From Thinopyrum elongatum (taxonomy: Eukaryota; Streptophyta; Magnoliopsida; Poales; Poaceae): a stretch of DNA of 64,000 nucleotides. The position numbers and the translations under genes were made by a program. The stretch lies in contig CM022301.1 of the NCBI GenBank assembly GCA_011799875.1, positions 323,844,929-323,908,928 of the forward strand, given 5' to 3'. This document shows, piece after piece, positions 56,540 through 64,000 of this stretch (the first letter of the stretch is position 1; each line of letters starts with the position of its first letter). The notes beneath the pieces are model-generated. The model did no database searches and was not told where the DNA came from. It worked only from the letters and a program-made list of their open reading frames with translations.

Positions 56540-57603
56540 GGAGTGTTAGCCGGGGGCGGGCACCTAGCGGCACGCCTGAGGGACATCCATGGGGGAGATT
56601 GCGGGCATCATTCTCTGCCGCGCGCCCTCATGCGCAAGATGTCCACAATGGGTTCTACTGGGCCACGGGACTGCACGGCGATGTCAAAGTTGGTTCGATC
56701 TCGTGAGACCCACCAGCTCCGCGTGAAACAAGATTCACCAACCGGCGTAGGGGTTCCAGACACTCCCACTCCCGTCACCCTTCGCGGCCCGGGGGGCTAG
56801 ATGCGCTGAGGTCTTCTCCCTCATGCTGCAAGCGGCCACCATTACCTTTGAGTAGCGAAGTGGGTGGAGGTGGATCCCGTATGCCCCATCTTGGCTGGCT
56901 CAATGATCAAATCCGTCAGGAGCCTCGCAGGCCGGCTTGGCGTCCCTAACCACGTCATCACCACCAACGGTTCCCAGTTTATAAGCAACTTTTTGGTCAT
57001 ATTTTTCTAACCTTGGAGCGCGGATGTACTATGCCCCGGTGGCGCACCCGCGAAGCAGCGGCCAGGCTGCCTGCGCCCGCGTAGAGGTCCCCAGGGGCCT
57101 CAAAACTAGAAGCTCCAAGAGGGCCTTGAGGCTCGCGGCAGGGGTTAGCTGGACGAGCTGCGGCCTGTGTTGTGGTTCGCCCGCACCATCGCAACTGAGC
57201 ACCAGCGAGACCCCGCTCTTCCCCATACATGGGGCCGAGATGCCCCCTCCCCTCGCTTAAGATCAAGTATGGCACCCCACGGGCCAGGACGCCGCGCAGG
57301 GGACTAACCTCGCGCCTGGCGAGGAAGCCCGACGCCAAGCCTCCTTCTGCGCCACAAGATACCGACGGGCCTTGCGACGTTATCACAGCCGCAATGCCCG
57401 CCCTCGGGGCCCTCGAAGTCGAAGACCTCATCCTGAGGCGGGTCCTCCCCAGAAAGGGCCACCACAAGCTCTTGCCCGTATGGGAGGGCTTGTTCCGGGT
57501 CGCCCACATCTCCAGGCCTGGTGCCGCGCGCCTGGAGACAGCGGACGGGTTCCCCGTGCGAAATGCTCGAAGCGCCCAGCACCTCCGCAAGTTCTACCCG
57601 TGA
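56540..57603 (+). pseudogene. Element F integrase remnant
   Basis: Broken frames retain DIHGGDCGHH (about 56583), a core fragment with TNGSQF (catalytic Asp lost; about 56970), VAHPRSSGQAA (catalytic Glu changed; about 57045), and a C-terminal domain ending HLRKFYP at 57603. Several short deletions and frame changes make it unreadable. Between 56348 and 56540 no domain is recognisable; it is the scar of a deletion that removed most of pol. Confidence 0.75.
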
Positions 57604-58377
57604 CACTCTCACGTAATAATGAGTGGGGATGTACATGCCCCAGACCTGCTGGTGCGCCGCCCCACGACCCTGCGGGAACTCCTACCCATGCCCCCGTGGA
57701 AGCCCCATGCTCCACGCTGGCGGAAACAGTCGAACAGCGACTATGCCCATGCCCAAGTGGAGGCCCCATGCTCTGCGCTGGTGGGAAGACTAGCCTACGT
57801 GCCGGACGCGGCATTTTTCCTTTGCTTTGTGTAAACCATTTGCGATTTTCTTGAATAAAGCTTGGAGTTCTCGCGTACTTTTTTTTAAAAGGGGGGGGGG
57901 GGGCTGAGGTTTTTCTACAGTATTTTTTCTTCCTCGAGTTTTTATAAGTGCAACAACGGCTGCCTGGCACCCGCCTCCCGATCGTCCCACGAGCGGGGGC
58001 TGGGGCCGGTGTCTGCGTTTAAGTTAGCCCGAGCGCGGCCGCTTCGGCCGCGGGCGTGCCTATATGTGCACCTCACCAAGACCTTGGTGCCTGAGTCCTC
58101 GCGTGACGCTCTCGAGCGAGCCAGCAGGCGCACGTTGCCCGAGGCCCCTGACCTCAGGAGCACCTACCTCCTGGCCTTGACTGGGCATCACGACCCAGCA
58201 TGACAGTGATGGTCGACCCCTGCTCGGGGGCTGCTGGCGCAGAGTGAGCAAAGGGAAGGCAGCCCAAGGGAGTACATCATTACTTCATGCATCGTTAAGG
58301 AATCCTTCATCAAATACCCTTTACATCCCCGCGGGGTCATGTTCAAAATCTTGACAGGAAAACAGGAAAAAGACAAC
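57604..58377. other. Element F 3' noncoding flank
   Basis: No gene is supported. It is homologous to E 47340-48300. It contains a long T run followed by a run of about 15 G near 57890, which may be a slippage or assembly artefact. Confidence 0.55.
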
Positions 58378-61350
58378 TTAAGGGGACGCACTGCTGCCAT
58401 CGCTGCCATCAGCCCCACATTCCTCGACTTCAGGCTGGCCTTCGCCGCCAGCGGGGGTGAACTTCACGATCAGGTCATCCGCGTGATCTTCCACCCAGTC
58501 CTCCAAGGCGCCTTGAATCACCTCAGGCACGGGGGCTGTCACAGCCTCGAAGACGAAGTCGGGGTCAAAACGAAGAAGGTGACTAAAGACCCGTGAGGAC
58601 GCTCGCGCGAGGAGGTCACGGCTCTTCTCTTCGATGAGCAGGCGTACCTTTTCTGTCCTCCCCCCTTCAAGACGCTCCACGATCCTGGTAAAGAAGGCAA
58701 GGTAGCTAGCGTCGTCAAGAACAAGCGGACTGGAGACGCTCTCGTTGCAGACGGAGCTCAGGGCACGGCGGGCTCTTCCCTCGAGGTCTTGGAACATTGC
58801 AGAGCATATGTGCTGCAGCCCACGAGCCCGGTTCGCCTTGTCAGACGCTCGCTCTGCCAGGGAAGTGATGTCCCCCACCTGCTAATAGAGGAAGGACAAC
58901 TCGGCTTCGGCCGCCGCCTGGGCGTCCAATGCGGCCTTCTGACGCCTTTCCGCGTTGGCCAACCTCTCCATAAGGTCATCAATTTCGCCCTTCAGCTCGG
59001 CGCGCCATTCATAGAAACGGGTCTCCTGAAGCTTCAGCTTTTTGCGGTAATCCTTGGCGAGGGCTCGGCGGGCCTCCGCGATTCCCTCCTCAATCTCCGT
59101 CAGAACCTTCGCCTCTCGAGAGGCCAGGGCGGCCTCGGCGGTCATCACTTGGCGCTCCATCGTCTCCAGCCAATCGCGCTCCAGGTCTTGCTCCGACGCC
59201 ACCAGCTCCAGCGCCTCCCCGAGAGCACTGAGCTCCACCTCGTGGTTCGGCAACCATCCCGAGGGGACGGGTGCGATAACCTCACGCTCCCGGGCTTGCC
59301 ACTCTAGGGTCGCGACAGAAGCCAGAAGCTCTTGCTCGCGCTTTTCGGCGGCCTCGCGCCGCCGGTCCGCGGCCTCAGCCTCTTCAAAAGCGCAGTCGCG
59401 GGCTTCTTTGGCCGTGGCGGAGGACGCCTCATCCTTTGAGCGAGCGGACTCATGCTGGAGGTGGCTGAAGTTGACAGCTACTTCAAACCGGCGCAACTCG
59501 CGCGCCAGGCGCTGGTGCTCGGCCTCGAGATGAGAGTCGATGTCGCCAAGCTCTGCCTTGAGCTGGTCCAGCGTGCCCCTCGCGTCCTGAAGAAGGCCAT
59601 GCCAGATGGCACCGTGACCGCGTGCGAGCTCCAAAGCTCGGCCAGGGACTTGCTCTGCGCCCCGGCCGCGGCAGAGGCTCCGGAAGGTCCGGCGGCATCA
59701 GGCGGAAACCCGGGGCCAGACGGCTTGGTGCCCACTTCCCTGGCCCAAGGCACGACCCAGCGCGAGCCGAGTCTTGGGCCGTTCATCGGGTCGTGCCAAA
59801 CCCAAGTGCCGCCAGGTGATAACGGGATGAACGGCGGCACCACCCATGTAAGCCTGACGCTGCCCCCGTCGGAGGACGCCGGGGCCCCGGGGACGCGGAC
59901 CGCCAGGGGCCGCCTTGGGAGGAGTGTGACCTCTCCGGTGTGCGTGGGCTCGGCCGCTGGGCACATCGACGCTCCAGGGGGATGGTGACGGGGCCACCCT
60001 TGCTCTTTTACTTGACGAAAACCAAAGAAACAAGTGCTCAGGAGGGCTTGATGAGCAGAGGTCAGGGAAAGCAGAAGACTTACTCGTCGGTGGCGACCCA
60101 CTTCCTTTTCTTCAAGGTCCGCGGGGGCGAGTCGGCGATGCCCTCAGGCCGCCTCCTCCTCGAGGAGGCGAGGACCCTGGGGGCTGGTGCCGTGGGGGCA
60201 CCTGGCTTCCCCGTGAGCTTGAGGCGACGACCGCGTCCCCACGCAAGGGACCACCACCACCGGCCAGAGGCACGGGGGCGGGGTGAATCGCGGCAGACGG
60301 TCCGGCATGTCCGTCAGCCATCGACGGGGCTGCCTCGCCCTTGAGGCCCTCGGGGGCTGGGACCACCAGGAAGGGGTTGTCGCGAGGCCCCTCATGGCCC
60401 TCGGGAGGCAACCCCCACTCATCGAAGCGAGGCATCCCTCTGGCGAAGTCTTTCCCAGTCGTATAGTTGTACAAGGGGAGTCCACCATCAGGAAGCACCC
60501 CGGCTCCCCCGCCGGTCAGTAGGCGGAGTATCCCACTTAGCGCGCTGGGGGGCAGGAAGGCCTCCTGGAGCCTCATGGGTTCTTCACGGTCGGAGAAGGT
60601 CCACATCGGGCGAGAATGGCGCTGGAGTGGAGCAATCCACTGCCGGACGAACTCCCTCACCACCATCGCCACCGTCACACCTTCGGCCCTCAGGTCAGCC
60701 AGCCTTGCAGTGACCCGCGCGAGCCTGGAGTCGACGAGCCTCTCGTGCGCCCATCCTGAGCTCGGCATCGCCGGGAAATATGGGGTTTGGAGCAGGGGGC
60801 TACGCTGGGACACATCGATGTACATCCACTACTTTCGGAAGCCTTCTGCGTCTGGGCGGATCTCCATACTGATGGCCTCACCCGCCGTCGCGCTCATAGC
60901 GCGGAGTGACACACACCCGGAGCATCGCTCACCGGCGGTCAACTACAGGGAGAAGAAATGGTGAAGCAGCACCACCGAGGGAGCAATGCCCACGAAGGCC
61001 TCGCACAAGAACGCGAAGGCGGATAGGAGGGTGATGGATTCAGGGTCGAAGTGCAGCGCGTGGACCTGGTAGTGCGACAGCACGACATTGAATAAGTCCG
61101 AGAACGGGGGATCAAGCTGAAGAAGAGGGCGTGAAGGTGAAGGGCAACGGTGGTGGCCTCCAATTCGGTGGAGGGCAGGGAAGCAGGCCAGACCCTCATC
61201 GCCTTCCACTCATTGGAATCAGCTGCAATCACGGGTAAGACCTTGTCCAACCCCTCAAGATTGATCACAGTGGACCGACCAAGGGCAGGTTCCAGCCCTG
61301 ATCAACGGTCCGCCACCGGCATGACCCCTCTTCTTCCTCCCGCGGGCCAT
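58378..61350 (-). pseudogene. Element F antisense gene: gypsy-associated domain plus coiled coil
   Basis: On the minus strand an ATG at 61350 (MARGRKKRG) leads into broken frames. A stable phase from 61209 has LFNVVLSHYQVHALHF, LLSAFAFLCEAF and GIAPSVVLL motifs, the most recognisable PF04195-type signature of the window. The frame runs to 60112 through stops near 60943 and 60827, then a likely 5' splice site (GTAAGTC, about 60085). A second exon, 59634-58378, is a 250-residue coiled coil rich in Glu/Ala/Arg plus a 165-residue C-terminal domain, split by one in-frame stop at 58882-58884. No TATA box is found between 61350 and the LTR; that segment is shorter than in E. Confidence 0.72.
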
Positions 61351-61635
61351 GGCGATGCGATGGGTCCGTGGCGGCACTGGATCCGGCGGGCAAGGTGCGA
61401 ACTTGCTAAGGAAGGAAAGGGGAGAAGACGAAGGCGTGGTGGAGCAATGATGGCCCTGCGGCACACTCCAGGCTTTTGTCAGTCTGGGCAGTTGCCGAGG
61501 CGACATGGGGAAGTGGAGGCGTCCGTGTCCTGTCGCGCGCCACACGTCCAGCCTGGCCTGCAGGTGATTAGGGCCCAGGTCGCTTCGCCCTTCGCCTCTT
61601 GCCTTCTCTTTGAAGCCAGGATGGGCGCGCCTTGG

Positions 61636-61648
61636 GCTCGGGGGCTAC
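61636..61648 (+). other. Polypurine tract of element F
   Basis: GGCTCGGGGGCTAC directly precedes the 3' LTR start TGTCGGCG. Confidence 0.75.
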
Positions 61649-61993
61649 TGTCGGCGTTCTGGGATCGGGGGTACCCAGACCTGCCTGCCTGCGGCCCAGC
61701 TACAAGACTCTGCGAGCAAGATCCTCGCGAGGTGAACAACACCAAGACCTCCCGAGGGGCAGCTCCCCGAGCCTGCCTCCCGAGGAGCAGAGATTCCTAT
61801 GCAGGTACCCCGCCTCGCGAGGCTCGCAGTGATGTGAGCCATGACGATCAAGGCCAGGCGGGCGCCAGCGGGCGCAGAGGAGGACAGTTTCCTCTTTGGT
61901 GCTAAGGAGGCAAGGACCAGCGTGGGTTCCTGAGGGATCCCCCAAAGGTTTCCATTTCGGTGCAACAAGACCAAGACCACGAGCTCGGCAGGA
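61649..61993 (+). repeat. Element F 3' LTR, first 345 bp
   Basis: Matches the start of the 5' LTR (54859 onward) up to GCTCGGCAGGA. There the sequence switches to CACTGGTACTGCG. The rest of the LTR is either lost or lies beyond the window, past an inserted DNA transposon. Confidence 0.8.
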
Positions 61994-62713
61994 CACTGGT
62001 ACTGCGAGGTGTTATATAAACGGTTTTTAACCCTTTCCGCGATGGCATTTTGAACCATCGCCAAGTGAGTGACTGCGATAGGGGGGTCATTCCCACACAA
62101 CCCAGAAACCGTCGGGGATAGGCAGTCCGGTCACACACGCTCGCCAAAATGAGGTCGTCTGCGACGGGCGAGCGATCAAATACGGTTATACAGGCCGTTA
62201 ATCCAAGGAATATGTTTCCATTCTTATGTACATCCCACACAGTCAATCGAGGGAAAATGTTTCCGTTCGTATGTACATCCCACACAGTCAATCCAGGGAA
62301 AACATTTCCGTTCGTATATACATCCCACACAGTTTTATGTATAGCCTCGTGTGTGATAGGTGTAACTATCACACACGCTCTTCCTCGGTTAACCGTTTGC
62401 TTTTATTCAACTACATCACACATGATTTGATGAAGAAAACTGTATAGCATTGGGCTATCCATCACAAGCGCTTTTACTGCTAGAACCGTTTGCAAAGTTC
62501 CATGACCCATTTAGTAGGTTTATTAGTTGACAATTAATAATTCCAGTATTATGCAAATTCACATTTCATATCGAACAGCTGTTTGCCAATTTCATATCAG
62601 GCACATAAATATATTTTAACGTCACAGTACGATAGTTACCTGAAAACAGCACGGTACAACATATAGCTAGTTCACCTTCATAAGAACAATATTAGAACAA
62701 TATATTCATTTCC
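61994..62713. mobile_element. Possible CACTA-type DNA transposon end with subterminal repeats
   Basis: The block starts CACTGGTACTGCG exactly where the F LTR is interrupted. CACTA-superfamily elements begin with CACT(A/G). Inside are GC-rich palindrome-like phrases (CGCGATGGC, AACCATCGCC) and 45-bp tandem repeats. The other terminus is not in the window, so class assignment is tentative. No transposase is seen. Confidence 0.4.
62197..62331. repeat. Three tandem 45-bp repeats
   Basis: Units at 62197-62241, 62242-62286 and 62287-62331 each end TACATCCCACACA and contain TTTCCRTTC. The period of 45 keeps one frame open on plus (15-residue repeats), which is probably fortuitous. Subterminal direct repeats like these bind transposase in known CACTA elements. 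Confidence 0.8.
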
Positions 62714-63937
62714 CTAATCGAGATCATCCAGGCTCGTCTTATCCACCTCTGCTTTCAGTTCAGTAAGAACCTGTTTTGCACTGGCCAACTTGGAAAGTGC
62801 CTCCTCCTTCGCCAACACCATCTTAGCAAAGTCTAATTTAAAAAATCTGAGCTCATTCTCCATCTTCCTCTTTTTATCCCGCATCTTCAAATATTCTTCA
62901 ATGTTGACAACACTTTCTCTAAGCCTACCTCTGTTCTCTTCCTCATACATGCTCTAGAGCTTTGCTAGGCACATCTTCAAAGACTGTGGCCACTGTTGAT
63001 CAACCCACTCCAGGTAAGAACACTTTCGTTCATCCTATAATATTTAAAACTGTATTAGTAATAATTGTAGGGGAAATGGGTTTCTAGCAACATAGAAAAT
63101 CACCAAATACATATTTCGAAAAACTGAAGAAACAGGTTAACTATGACAAATCTTCTCAAAAAGATCAATGTGCAAATGAATTAAATGCTACTGAGACAAC
63201 AACCAAATTATGAAACATCAGAAGCTATAATTAACTACAACAACGCTACAAGTTCTTAGTCATGTACTATAAATAACAAATTGAACATTTTATGAGGAAG
63301 CTAAATATAACTGCAACAGCATAGCGACAGTGTTTGGATGACAACAAATTGATACTAACAGGTGTGTACATGCACAAATTTAGTACCATAGAACAAATAG
63401 CACTAAGGCCGTCCACTATGTATGCCAAAACCGGTGTAAAGACAACTGTTGCTACATTTGGCACCGGTGGCCTGCACTGGCGAGCCGATGCAGCAGGAAA
63501 AATCAGGGACCCGGACTCCGGAGCACCTAGTTGCTCCGATGCCCAGTTCCTTCGTGCCATAAAGATTTAGTATTTTATTGCTTGGCTGCTCGGATGTGTG
63601 GACCAAAGTTGGCTGCACAAACTGCTAAAGTGGTGCCAAATAATTTTCTAATGGCACCGCTGATGAGATGGCAACATTTTTAGAAACTAGGTACAAACTG
63701 TGACACTGTCTTAACATCCATAATAACATAGCACAGTGACAGTGTCTGAATCACAACTAACAAATGATTTGTAAGAACGAAAGTGGGGCTAACCTTCTCT
63801 ACACATGCCAGAAACTTCCTCCCACCATCCACAGATTCAAACGCAACTAGCTTCACGCATGGAGATTGATGGTGATAACGAGCAGGCATATCTTCAGCCA
63901 CCCCGCTCCATTCGTTGCAACTGATGGTCCTAGGGAG
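62714..63937 (-). pseudogene. GRF-type zinc-finger gene, two exons, nonsense-mutated
   Basis: On the minus strand an exon at 63937-63794 (48 codons) follows a pyrimidine-rich 3' splice site (TTCCTCTTGTAG) and ends at GTTAGC. A 759-bp intron leads to TTATAG and an exon at 63034-62714 (107 codons with stop). The joined frame has CNEW, GGRKFLACVEK, then CSYLEWVD, the GRF zinc-finger pattern (GR.F..C and C....W), followed by a Glu/Lys coiled coil (62950-62714) ending TSLDDLD. This organisation is common in grass GRF proteins, which are thought to bind nucleic acid. A TAG at 62956-62954, where the family has Trp before SMYEEE, breaks it. Further 5' exons lie beyond the window. Confidence 0.7.
63035..63793 (-). 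other. Intron of the GRF gene
   Basis: An AT-rich 759-bp intron with GT-AG ends. A GC-richer block around 63405-63550 stands out and may be a small inserted element, but I see no clear terminal repeats. Confidence 0.5.
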
Positions 63938-64000
63938 CTACAAGAGGAAGAAATGACTCAAATCGACCGCCGGGTTAAAATCTTTCATTCCAAGTCATAA

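Noticed and set aside
57885..57905. T run followed by a run of about 15 G as a regulatory quadruplex
   Set aside because: A homopolymer next to another homopolymer is more likely slippage or sequencing artefact; absent from the homologous E flank.
57428..57970. 180-codon minus-strand ORF opposite the F integrase end
   Set aside because: Overlaps the recognisable integrase C-terminus on plus and includes homopolymer runs.
62197..62331. Repeat-containing ORF (62149-62430) as a secreted repeat protein
   Set aside because: Repeats of 45 bp keep a frame by arithmetic only; both strands are open and there is no start context or domain.

Overview
This window is nuclear DNA of a large-genome grass, most likely a Triticeae species such as wheat or a relative. 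It is almost wholly made of nested LTR retrotransposons, with one decayed plant gene at the right edge. The evidence is: Ty3/gypsy elements with plant-type domain order; plant-only families (GRF zinc finger, AT-hook plus B3, the 'putative gypsy type transposon' antisense domain); plant GT-AG introns; TATA boxes; and plant-type LTRs. I see no bacterial operons, rRNA, tRNA genes or CRISPR. Family names of individual repeats cannot be given without a repeat database, so elements are lettered A to G.

Layout. A (1-about 7735, +) is the 3' half of a chromodomain Ty3/gypsy element (Tekay/Del-like) plus most of a long 3' LTR. B (about 7790-51723, +) is a Tat-lineage Ty3/gypsy element with no 5' LTR, split by two insertions. 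C (15029-39589, -) sits in B with perfect target-site duplications (TSD, CGGTT). D (22253-36490, +) sits in C (TSD GGCGG/GGTGG). E (42050-50346, +) sits in B (TSD AAGGG). G (51724-54858, -) is the 5' part of a Ty1/copia element with a long coiled-coil gag. F (54859-61993, +) is a strongly deleted relative of E. From 61994 to the end is DNA-transposon-like sequence with 45-bp tandem repeats and two exons of a GRF zinc-finger gene broken by a nonsense codon.

How it works together. B, C, D and E are Tat-lineage: gag, protease (PR), reverse transcriptase (RT), RNase H, a second 'archaeal-type' RNase H (aRNH), integrase (IN), then a long 3' region. In B, D and F that region carries an antisense gene of the gypsy-associated domain family. 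E carries instead an intact, unrelated AT-hook/B3 gene. C carries a short uncertain ORF. In B, C, D and E a TATA box for the antisense strand lies 240-480 bp inside the 3' LTR. E and F are homologous on both sides of the antisense gene, so the cargo has been swapped between relatives. Two further signals unite the elements. An AAA-TAG-GAA codon triplet lies exactly at the PR/RT boundary of B, C and D. Every Tat LTR family here has an R/U5 hairpin whose stem changes sequence but keeps pairing, next to an invariant GAACCTGGGTAA. Every sense polyprotein carries stops or frameshifts, so no copy is likely to be autonomous.
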